DNA of 10,538 nt, from positions 1 to 10,538 of the forward strand of contig DKME01000026.1 in the NCBI GenBank assembly GCA_002469525.1, written 5' to 3'. Shown in pieces: positions 1-5,560 of the stretch. This stretch comes from Actinobacteria bacterium UBA7422 (GTDB lineage: Bacteria; Actinomycetota; Actinomycetes; S36-B12). The first letter of the stretch is position 1; every line of letters starts with the position of its first letter. The notes below the pieces were generated by a model that saw only the letters and a program-made list of their open reading frames with translations, did no database searches and was not told the DNA's origin. The position numbers and the translations under genes were made by a program.

Positions 1-264
1 TGTGAATTCAAAGGAGCAGCTCAATACTTCGACGTTGTGGGAGCTGACGGCAAAGTAGCGGTAGGGGTAGCGTGGGCCTACCCGAATCCTCATCGGGGTT
101 TCGAGCAACTTAAGGACCATGTCGCGGTGTATCCGCAGCAGATGGATGAATGTCTGGTCGACGGGGAACGGGTCACTCCTCAACCCGGTTCTTTCTACGG
201 TGGTTGGATTACGAGCGATGTTGTCGGACCGTTTAAGGGGACTCCTGGCTCAATGTATTGGTAA
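1..264 (+). CDS. DUF427 domain protein, 5' end cut off by the window
   Basis: The frame is open from base 1 and ends at TAA 262-264, giving 87 residues of a protein whose start lies outside the window. A GTG at 37 is in frame but is probably internal, because the residues before it (CEFKGAAQYFDV) look like the conserved DUF427 core. Other family-like stretches are the W-Y-P segment after it, FEQLKDHVAVYP, DECLVDGERV and the C-terminal GGWITSDVVGPFKG. DUF427 proteins are small, probably cytosolic beta-rich proteins of unknown biochemical function, common in actinobacteria; no catalytic role can be assigned. The gene converges on the kinase gene with 25 bases between the stop codons, and no hairpin terminator is evident there. 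Family assignment is from recalled motif resemblance. Confidence 0.85.
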   Translation, partial: CEFKGAAQYFDVVGADGKVAVGVAWAYPNPHRGFEQLKDHVAVYPQQMDECLVDGERVTPQPGSFYGGWITSDVVGPFKGTPGSMYW

Positions 265-289
265 GAGATCGAGAATTGAACAACGCGAA

Positions 290-2167
290 TTAAATAATGC
301 GTATTGTGACCGAGGAACCTTTGGGGATCTCGGTGCCAGCAGCGGGGCTTTGACTGATTACACGATTGAGGGGCGCAACCGCCCCGACTTCAACTTTGGC
401 TTGCAGTCCAATTTTCTTCAAGGCGGCGATAGCTTTCTTGCGCGGCATGTCAACAAGGTTGGGCACTGTGACCGGGGGTGGACCCTTTGAAACAACAACC
501 TCAACAGTGCTGCCCGAAGGCACGGTATTACCCGCCTTGGGTTTAATCGACATCACGGTATTTTTATTCACAGACTCTGAGAAGACGTTGCTGCGGTCAA
601 CTTTGAGGCCCAGATCGCTCAGCGTTGCATTTGCGCTTTTGATTTTCTCGCCGACAACAGTAGGAATCTCAATGGGTTTGGGACCTTTTGAAATCACGAG
701 GTCAACGCGCTCACCCGGCTTGAGCTCAGCACCAATTTTTGGAGACGTCTTGGCAACCTCTCCCAGAGGAACATTGTTGTCAAACGCCTCAGATCTGCCC
801 CCAAGCGTGAGGTTTGCACCCGTAATGGCTGCGCTAGCTGCCTGAGGTGTCATACCGACCACGTCGGGAACCAAATAGCGCTCGGGCCCTTGGGAAACAT
901 TTGCCGTGATTACCCCGGTTGGGTTAATCCCTGATCCAGGTTCTGGGTCGGTCGTAACGATCACACCCAACGGGATGCTCTCGCTGAAGACTGGTTCGCC
1001 AGCGGCAATCGTGAGCCCTTCGGTTTCGCTTGCCGCTAGAAGCACTCCTTGAGCTTGTTCCAAAGTTTTGCCGACCAAGTCGGGGGTGTCGACGTTTTGC
1101 CCGGGCCCTGCGGCAATCCACCAGCCGCCTAAGCCAGCAAGGAGTACGCCAATGACGAGCGCGAGGATGAACCACAATCCTCGCCGTTTTTTTGCGCGTG
1201 CAGGAAAATCCTTGGGCGTAAAAGTTTGATCGGTTGATTTCTGTGAGTTGGAAAGTTCTTCGAATTCTTTTCGATCAACAACCAGGGTGTTCCTCGCGTC
1301 CACAAATGGCTGTGGGGCTGGCAGTGACTTGCGGATTCGACGTACGTCCGCAAGCAATTCTTGGGCACTCTGATACCGCAATGCAGGATCTCGCTTGGTG
1401 GCAGAGAGCACGAGTGCATCGGCGACGGAAGGGATTTCGGGAATGACACTTGAGGGTGGCGGAACGTCAGAGTTCACGTGTTTGTAGGCAATAGACAGCG
1501 GGCTTTCACCGCCGTGGGGGACTGCTCCGGTGATCATTTCGAAAAAAAGGATTCCGGTTGAGTAGATATCAGAGCGGGCGTCCGCATCTCCGTGCTCCAC
1601 CTGTTCGGGAGAAAGATAACTCACCGTTCCAATAATCATGCCGGTCGTGTGGGTTGAATCCGTTGTTGTGACAGCACGAGCAAGACCAAAGTCGGCAACT
1701 TTCACCCGACCGTCGTCAGAGATAAGGACATTTTCTGGTTTGATATCGCGGTGCACGAATCCGGCCGCGTGGGCTGCGACAAGTGCTTCAATTACGGGGT
1801 CAAGAAGTACGAGGGCTTGTTCGGTGCTGAGAGGACCGTATTCGTCCAACACGTCACGCAGGGTTCGTCCTGGCAAATATTCCATGGCCAGGTAGACGTG
1901 ACCGTCTGAGCTGCCCTGGTCGTAGACCCCGACAACATGTGGGTGTGAGAGCCGAGCCGCGCTGCGGGCCTCACGCTGAAAACGCGCTACAAATCCAGGG
2001 TCATTGGCTAAGTGAGGATGCATGACCTTGAGCGCAACAACCCGGTCAAGCCTTAGGTCTGTCGCCAAATAAACGGTGGCCATACCACCGCGAGCCAAAA
2101 GGGATGTGACTTGATACCGCTGATCCAGGGTTTGGCCGACAAGGCCACCGGAGGAAGACGGATCCAT
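290..2167 (-). CDS. Membrane serine/threonine protein kinase with four PASTA repeats
   Basis: A 625-residue receptor-type kinase. The N-terminal catalytic domain spans about residues 18-275: glycine-rich loop LARGGMATVY (24-33), ATP-anchoring K47 in VALKVM, probable alpha-C glutamate E66, catalytic HRDIKPEN (139-146), DFG (159-161), a threonine-rich activation loop (T167-T175, likely autophosphorylation sites) and SPE (186-188). All key catalytic residues are present. A juxtamembrane linker follows, then a basic KKRR stop at 326-329, one transmembrane helix (about 330-352) and four extracellular PASTA repeats (about 358-427, 432-495, 500-562, 567-625). PASTA repeats in this family sense peptidoglycan or its fragments, so a role in cell-wall growth or division signalling is likely. 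The ATG at 2165-2167 is supported by a TAGAAT hexamer 7 bases upstream and no Shine-Dalgarno. The nearby prenyl synthase and the PASTA layout recall corynebacterial PknL, but orthology versus PknB is not settled. Confidence 0.96.
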   Translation of the reverse strand: MDPSSSGGLVGQTLDQRYQVTSLLARGGMATVYLATDLRLDRVVALKVMHPHLANDPGFVARFQREARSAARLSHPHVVGVYDQGSSDGHVYLAMEYLPGRTLRDVLDEYGPLSTEQALVLLDPVIEALVAAHAAGFVHRDIKPENVLISDDGRVKVADFGLARAVTTTDSTHTTGMIIGTVSYLSPEQVEHGDADARSDIYSTGILFFEMITGAVPHGGESPLSIAYKHVNSDVPPPSSVIPEIPSVADALVLSATKRDPALRYQSAQELLADVRRIRKSLPAPQPFVDARNTLVVDRKEFEELSNSQKSTDQTFTPKDFPARAKKRRGLWFILALVIGVLLAGLGGWWIAAGPGQNVDTPDLVGKTLEQAQGVLLAASETEGLTIAAGEPVFSESIPLGVIVTTDPEPGSGINPTGVITANVSQGPERYLVPDVVGMTPQAASAAITGANLTLGGRSEAFDNNVPLGEVAKTSPKIGAELKPGERVDLVISKGPKPIEIPTVVGEKIKSANATLSDLGLKVDRSNVFSESVNKNTVMSIKPKAGNTVPSGSTVEVVVSKGPPPVTVPNLVDMPRKKAIAALKKIGLQAKVEVGAVAPLNRVISQSPAAGTEIPKGSSVTIRII

Positions 2168-2174
2168 TCTTGTG

Positions 2175-2180
2175 ATTCTA
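2175..2180 (-). promoter_or_regulatory. Candidate -10 element for the kinase gene (leaderless)
   Basis: On the minus strand TAGAAT (five of six matches to TATAAT) is followed by seven bases (CACAAGA) and then the ATG of the kinase gene. This spacing would put the transcription start at or next to the A of the ATG. No Shine-Dalgarno is visible before the start, which fits a leaderless mRNA. No convincing -35 hexamer was found. Confidence 0.45.
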
Positions 2181-2243
2181 TGTGGAATCTATGAGGGAAG
2201 TGGGTTGCCACGCTTGCATGCGCGCACCAGTCCACCCTGTCGA

Positions 2244-2825
2244 CTAGGGCAATATTTCGGGGAGATCAAGTTGCGCCAGGGCAAAGATCAACCGCTCTCG
2301 AGTTGAGCCAGTGAGCAAAGGGATGTTGCTTGTGAAGCGTCCTTCGTTTTCCTGCACGTATAACTTGATGGTGGTGTGCATCTGTGCGCGTGCCACAGGG
2401 CTTTCCCGCAGCGGGTCAGCCTGCCAAGGGAAGTCAATATCGCACAGGAATAGCTGGTCGTATCGCTCCAAGAGGTCCCACTCCATATGCAGATCAGACC
2501 CGAAGTACTCCAGTGAGTAAAAACCTGTGGTGATCGCAGCTGGGTCGCAGACCACAATGTCGAATCGAGTTGCTGCAGCGTCTTCTAAGGCAAGCTGACC
2601 CTCCAAAATAACTTCTTGGTCTTCGAAATTGGGGAGTCGAGAGTTTTGCTCGCACCAGGTCCGCAAAAATTCGGGAACCAGCCCTGCGTTGTAACCCATT
2701 TCACACAGTGCTGCCGTAAGTTCAACGGCCAAGGTGGTTTTGCCAGAGGATTCGGCACCGAGCAATGCAATTCGGTAGGTCACATCAGAGCGATTCGAGG
2801 GATCCACTTTTTGCTGAAAACTCAC
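2244..2825 (-). CDS. NadR-like P-loop nucleotide kinase (ribosylnicotinamide kinase type)
   Basis: A 193-residue cytosolic P-loop protein resembling the C-terminal ribosylnicotinamide kinase domain of NadR, without the helix-turn-helix and adenylyltransferase domains of full-length NadR. Walker A is GAESSGKTT at 23-31. A Walker B-like strand FDIVVCDPAA lies at 88-97. The segment LFLCDIDFPWQADPLR (about 125-140) matches the NadR-family pattern around the substrate and lid region. The likely activity is ATP-dependent phosphorylation of nicotinamide riboside to NMN, as NAD salvage, but substrate specificity cannot be read from sequence. The start is GTG at 2823-2825; no in-frame ATG occurs before residue 43, which would remove Walker A. 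No Shine-Dalgarno is seen; a CATAAT hexamer 8 bases upstream suggests a leaderless transcript. It is divergent from the lycopene cyclase genes and 76 bases upstream of the kinase gene. Confidence 0.85.
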   Translation of the reverse strand: MSFQQKVDPSNRSDVTYRIALLGAESSGKTTLAVELTAALCEMGYNAGLVPEFLRTWCEQNSRLPNFEDQEVILEGQLALEDAAATRFDIVVCDPAAITTGFYSLEYFGSDLHMEWDLLERYDQLFLCDIDFPWQADPLRESPVARAQMHTTIKLYVQENEGRFTSNIPLLTGSTRERLIFALAQLDLPEILP

Positions 2826-2831
2826 AGTAGG

Positions 2832-2839
2832 TAATTATG
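2832..2839. promoter_or_regulatory. Candidate shared -10 region between divergent genes
   Basis: The very short space between the divergent NadR-like gene (GTG at 2825) and the lycopene cyclase genes contains the palindrome TAATTA at 2832-2837. On the minus strand it is read as CATAAT (2839-2834) with 8 bases to the GTG. On the plus strand it is an AT-rich -10-like element just before a GTG at 2845. One symmetric AT-rich element could serve both directions. -35 elements are not convincing; TTGCTG at 2811-2816 is the closest on the plus strand. Confidence 0.35.
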
Positions 2840-2856
2840 GACCCGTGGGAGATTTC

Positions 2857-3210
2857 ATGGATTTCGGGCGTTGGAGCTATGTCTCGGTCTTGGTTTTTGT
2901 GATTGTGGCGTCGATCTGGTTAGAAGTGATCCTGCGAGCACGGGTTCTTCGCAGACCAAAGCGTTTGCTCTTCACGATCCTGCCCGTCGTCATACCCTTT
3001 TTAATCTGGGATGCCTATGCAATCACCCAAGGTCACTGGTATTTCGATGAGTCCCGGATTCTAGGGCTCTACCTTCCGGCTGAAGTTCCGCTAGACGAAC
3101 TTCTGTTTTTCATTGTGATTCCATTTGCATCGATCCTCACCCTCGAAGCTGTTCGCAGTGTCAAAGGCACCAAATCTGCGCGCTGGCTCGTAGGAGATGA
3201 AACTCCATGA
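2857..3210 (+). CDS. crtYc: Lycopene cyclase subunit, CrtYc/CrtYe type
   Basis: A small membrane protein of the heterodimeric lycopene cyclase family, which closes the ends of lycopene into ionone rings together with its partner encoded next door. From the ATG at 2857 it has 117 residues, with three hydrophobic helices at about 7-26, 36-54 and 80-98. Family signatures are WDAYAITQGHWYF (51-63) and PLDELLFFIVIP (78-89); the usual acidic pair before LLFF is Asp-Glu here. The start at 2857 has GGGAG five bases upstream. An in-frame GTG at 2845 would add four residues and fits a leaderless mRNA, so the start is ambiguous. The stop overlaps the next start as ATGA, implying translational coupling. 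Beta versus epsilon ring specificity (CrtYc versus CrtYe naming) cannot be decided from sequence. No lycopene elongase gene is visible in this window. Confidence 0.88.
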   Translation: MDFGRWSYVSVLVFVIVASIWLEVILRARVLRRPKRLLFTILPVVIPFLIWDAYAITQGHWYFDESRILGLYLPAEVPLDELLFFIVIPFASILTLEAVRSVKGTKSARWLVGDETP

Positions 3211-3590
3211 CCTACACCGCTATTGGAGTATTGGCAGTCGTCATAGCCGTGCTACTTGACCTTTTCGCATGTAAGACCCGGATGGTGACTCGACCAATTT
3301 TTTGGGTGTCCTACGCGATAATTGTCTTTTTCCAGCTGATCACCAACGGTCTCTTCACCGGTACTCAAATTGTGAAATACAACGACTTTGCCATTATCGG
3401 TGGCAGTTCACCACAGGACGCAGCGCCAACTTTTCTTGGCGATGGACGTGTGGCTTTTGCGCCCGCTGAAGACTTGCTCTTTGGTTTTGCTTTGATCTTG
3501 CTTTCCTTGAGCCTGTGGGTGTTTTGGGGCCGGCGAGGCCTTGAGAATACTCCACCGTCAGGGCCGCCGGTCTGGCGTAGAAATAATTGA
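3207..3590 (+). CDS. crtYd: Lycopene cyclase subunit, CrtYd/CrtYf type
   Basis: The second subunit of the split lycopene cyclase, 127 residues with three hydrophobic helices at about 3-20, 31-51 and 89-107. Family features are FFQLITNGLFTG (41-52), IVKY (55-58) and PAEDLLFGFALILLSLSLW (86-104), the counterpart of the PLDELLFF motif in its partner. The ATG overlaps the upstream stop by four bases (ATGA), so the two subunits are probably made in equal amounts and assemble in the membrane. The stretch from about 65 to 81, between IIG and VAFAPAED, is polar and appears longer than in the family members I recall. A short basic tail ends the protein. A hairpin lies five bases after the stop. The beta or epsilon product is undetermined. 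Confidence 0.87.
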   Translation: MTYTAIGVLAVVIAVLLDLFACKTRMVTRPIFWVSYAIIVFFQLITNGLFTGTQIVKYNDFAIIGGSSPQDAAPTFLGDGRVAFAPAEDLLFGFALILLSLSLWVFWGRRGLENTPPSGPPVWRRNN

Positions 3591-3594
3591 TAGT

Positions 3595-3613
3595 CGCAAT
3601 TCGGCTAATTGCG
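3595..3613. terminator. Small hairpin at a convergent gene junction
   Basis: A perfect 7-bp inverted repeat, CGCAATT and AATTGCG, with a 5-base loop CGGCT. It lies between the stop of the second cyclase gene (3590) and the end of the convergent collar gene, whose TAG stop (3605-3607) falls in the loop and stem. No strong T-run follows on the plus strand; on the minus strand the sequence after it is moderately AT-rich. It may act as a weak bidirectional terminator. Confidence 0.4.
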
Positions 3614-4096
3614 TGATGGATAAATACCCGTCGTGGCGATGATCGCGCCGGAAACGGTAGGCAAGGCAAATGTTTTCTTTCCATCGCCACCGAAAGTATT
3701 CCCATATTCGGAAAAAAGTGCGGTGCTTTGGGCTATTTGGAGCAGCGAGCCATCACACACGGCCCAACCAGACGGTGGGTAGGTGCTCGACGAATAGACA
3801 ACTTCTCCTAAGTATTGCCCGCTCACAACCTGGTAATTGGGGACCGGGACGGGAATGACAGAGGGAAAAGTGCCCGTTGCCACGATGTAAGGGGTTAACC
3901 CCGAAGGGGCAGAAGAGGTGAGGTTCGGCACGGTGAATGAAACGCCCGTGTCGTCGGTGTAAGTACCCAACGCGGCTGCGAGCGCACCGTAATCATTCAC
4001 CGAGTACGTACTGCCATCACACATCAGGCAAGTTGATATCCCGGTGTTGTCCCAAAGGCTGCAAAAGAGAAAAGTGTCTCCAATTGTGTGACTCAT
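3605..4096 (-). CDS. Duplicated phage-tail-collar (microcystin-dependent-type) protein
   Basis: A 163-residue protein made of two tail collar domains in tandem. Repeat 1 (about 5-79) has CLMCDGSTY, ALAAALGTY, SFTVPNL and IVATGTFPS. Repeat 2 (about 96-163) has GWAVCDGSLL, ALFSEYGNTFGGDG, TFALPTV and IIATTGIYPSRN. The ending in PSRN is typical of the bacterial MdpB-like collar proteins. Repeat 2 is canonical; repeat 1 has lost the tryptophan before CDG. Four cysteines are present (12, 23, 26, 114). No signal peptide or membrane helix is visible, and no phage structural genes are nearby, so it is probably not a prophage tail gene. Its ATG overlaps the stop of the upstream Tat-signal gene as ATGA, so the two are translationally coupled. 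Function is unknown; an exported or surface partner of the Tat protein is an inference. Confidence 0.8.
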   Translation of the reverse strand: MSHTIGDTFLFCSLWDNTGISTCLMCDGSTYSVNDYGALAAALGTYTDDTGVSFTVPNLTSSAPSGLTPYIVATGTFPSVIPVPVPNYQVVSGQYLGEVVYSSSTYPPSGWAVCDGSLLQIAQSTALFSEYGNTFGGDGKKTFALPTVSGAIIATTGIYPSRN

Positions 4097-4524
4097 GCGC
4101 CGGCCTCCGTTGTCGGTTGGCTGTTAATAATCGCGCTGTATCGATTGGGTCGAATCTGAACAAGATGCATGGAAATATCTTGGCCTTGCGAATTGGTGAG
4201 AGTAGTTGTCCCGTGCCCCGGGTGCTTTCCCGACGTCAATTTGAAAATCACTTCAAAGGAATCACGATTGAGTCTAAGTTGACCGTCAGTTGACCTGATT
4301 GCACGTTTCCGCGTGACCACTAATTCGCCACCGGGAATTGACCATTGCGATCCGCGAGGAAATACGCCTTTTCGAAATAAATTTTCTGTTCTACTTTTTG
4401 TAACGCTGGGTCTCGTCGTTGCAGCAATCGCACCACTGGCGGATACAACTGTTACGGCTGCTCCAGCTGACAGTCCGATTACGGCGAGAAACCCACGGCG
4501 GTCCAGACTCTTTGACATATGCAT
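4093..4524 (-). CDS. Tat-signal exported protein of unknown function, partner of the collar protein
   Basis: The 143-residue product starts MHMSKSLDRRGFL, a twin-arginine motif at 9-10, followed by a hydrophobic stretch (about 12-34) and a likely cleavage site after SGAIA (30-34). The mature domain of about 108 residues is basic near its start and carries EVIFKL (91-96), HGTTTL (104-109) and a C-terminal MHLVQIRPNRYSAIIN (119-134). This pattern resembles the small DUF6916-type domains often found next to collar genes; I hold that comparison loosely. The frame is open upstream to 4911 but that part runs through crtB in another frame and is not plausible protein. The start at 4524 (or ATG 4518) is preferred because TATTTT lies six bases before it and the Tat signal begins there. 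The stop overlaps the collar start (ATGA). Confidence 0.78.
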   Translation of the reverse strand: MHMSKSLDRRGFLAVIGLSAGAAVTVVSASGAIAATTRPSVTKSRTENLFRKGVFPRGSQWSIPGGELVVTRKRAIRSTDGQLRLNRDSFEVIFKLTSGKHPGHGTTTLTNSQGQDISMHLVQIRPNRYSAIINSQPTTEAGA

Positions 4525-4530
4525 GGGTGA

Positions 4531-4536
4531 AAAATA
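4531..4536 (-). promoter_or_regulatory. Candidate -10 element for the Tat/collar operon (leaderless)
   Basis: On the minus strand TATTTT (fits TANNNT) is followed by six bases, TCACCC, and then the ATG at 4524. This would give a leaderless mRNA starting at the Tat-signal gene and make the pair independent of the crt operon upstream. The nearest purine-rich AAGG is 15 bases from the start, too far for a normal ribosome site. No good -35 was found. Confidence 0.45.
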
Positions 4537-4600
4537 TCGCCTTGAATCGGATGCGACTAGGGAAAATTTGAGGAGTGTTCGGTTATTACTCGAGATTCGC

Positions 4601-5560
4601 TCAGGAATGGGAATGAAGACCGCGCACGTTGCCGGGGCCGAATTTACGGCGGGCTTTGACCGCGCGGCGCCAGGCTGGGAAGGCGACCCAGAACTTGGTG
4701 TGAAGTGAGACTTTGGCGCGCTTATTGAAAACATCGAAATCAATTTGTTCGACCCGGTTTGCGATCCCGCAGTAAAGGATGCGTGCTGCATTGATGCAGT
4801 CTTGGGAAGATGGATGGAGCATTTCAATTCCGGCCTTTGACTCGTGGTCGAGGCGGCGCACTCGATCAATCTGATGGCGCAGGGCAGCTTTAATGTTTTC
4901 AGTGAGTTCACGCTTTTCTAGGTCTGCGCGGGTAACTCCAAATCGTTCGAGTTCGTCAAGGGGTAGGTAGACGCGGCCACGATCGAGGTCCTCGTTGACG
5001 TCGCGGATAAAGTTTGCGAGTTGAAAAGCAACCCCAAGATCCTTCGCGGACTCGTATGCTCGTGCATCGGTTGGTTCAAGTATTGGGAGCATCTGTAATC
5101 CAATTACAGCGGCAGAGCCATATACGTACTCGTAGAGATCCTCGAACGTTTTGTATTCGGTGACGGTGAGATCCATGGTCATTGAGTGCAGGAACGCCTC
5201 GAATAGGTCTAGTTGAATGTCCCAACGGTTCACCGTGTCAACAACAGCGCGACAGACTGCGTCTTCGGAGTGACCGATCCTGACGTCTGCCATAAACTTT
5301 TCACCCCATGACTTAAGCCAATCGGCTTTCTCTTGGTCGGTGAGCGTTGACGCAAGGTCGTCCACGATCTCGTCAGCGTAACGGGCGAAACCGTAGAGCG
5401 CGTGGACGTATGGGCGCTTGCCAGGGGGTAATAAAAGTGTTGCTAGGTAATAGGTTTTTCCATGCTTCGCATTGAGTTCCCGGCAGACTTCGTAGGAGGC
5501 GATTAAGTCGGGATCGGTGATTCCGGCTTGGTCGTATTCCTTTTTGTGTTCGCGGTTCAA
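4601..5560 (-). CDS. crtB: Phytoene synthase
   Basis: Joins two geranylgeranyl diphosphates head to head, through prephytoene diphosphate, to give 15-cis-phytoene, the first committed carotenoid. The 319 residues are close to usual length. The two Mg-diphosphate-binding aspartate motifs are intact: DEIVDD (63-68) and DVNED (187-191) inside the family block AFQLANFIRDVNEDLDRGR (178-196), followed by VYLPLDEL (197-204). The N-terminal block ELNAKHGKTYYLATLLLPP (28-46) is also typical. The start is TTG at 5558-5560, overlapping the crtI stop (TTGA), so translation is probably coupled to crtI; no strong Shine-Dalgarno is visible and there is no nearby ATG alternative. It is the last gene of the crtE-crtI-crtB operon. 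Confidence 0.97.
   Translation of the reverse strand: MNREHKKEYDQAGITDPDLIASYEVCRELNAKHGKTYYLATLLLPPGKRPYVHALYGFARYADEIVDDLASTLTDQEKADWLKSWGEKFMADVRIGHSEDAVCRAVVDTVNRWDIQLDLFEAFLHSMTMDLTVTEYKTFEDLYEYVYGSAAVIGLQMLPILEPTDARAYESAKDLGVAFQLANFIRDVNEDLDRGRVYLPLDELERFGVTRADLEKRELTENIKAALRHQIDRVRRLDHESKAGIEMLHPSSQDCINAARILYCGIANRVEQIDFDVFNKRAKVSLHTKFWVAFPAWRRAVKARRKFGPGNVRGLHSHS

Noticed and set aside
265..289. Possible terminator between the DUF427 and kinase genes
   Set aside because: No inverted repeat of useful length was found in the 25 bases.
366..845. 159-codon open frame on the plus strand opposite the kinase PASTA region
   Set aside because: It is antisense to the well-supported PASTA repeats, has no ribosome site and no family resemblance; a shadow of the coding strand.
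2231..2251. CCCT/AGGG mini-hairpin at the stop of the NadR-like gene as a terminator
   Set aside because: The stem is only four base pairs and no T-run follows on the minus strand.
3605..4096. Prophage or contractile-injection remnant, based on the tail collar domain
   Set aside because: No other phage structural, lysis or integrase gene is present. Collar-domain proteins of the PSRN-ending type are common outside phages, and the gene is coupled to a Tat-signal gene.
4525..4911. Upstream extension of the Tat-protein frame, open to an ATG-like start at 4911
   Set aside because: It runs through the 3' end of crtB in another frame and has no recognisable protein character. The Tat signal and a -10 element both place the real start at about 4524.
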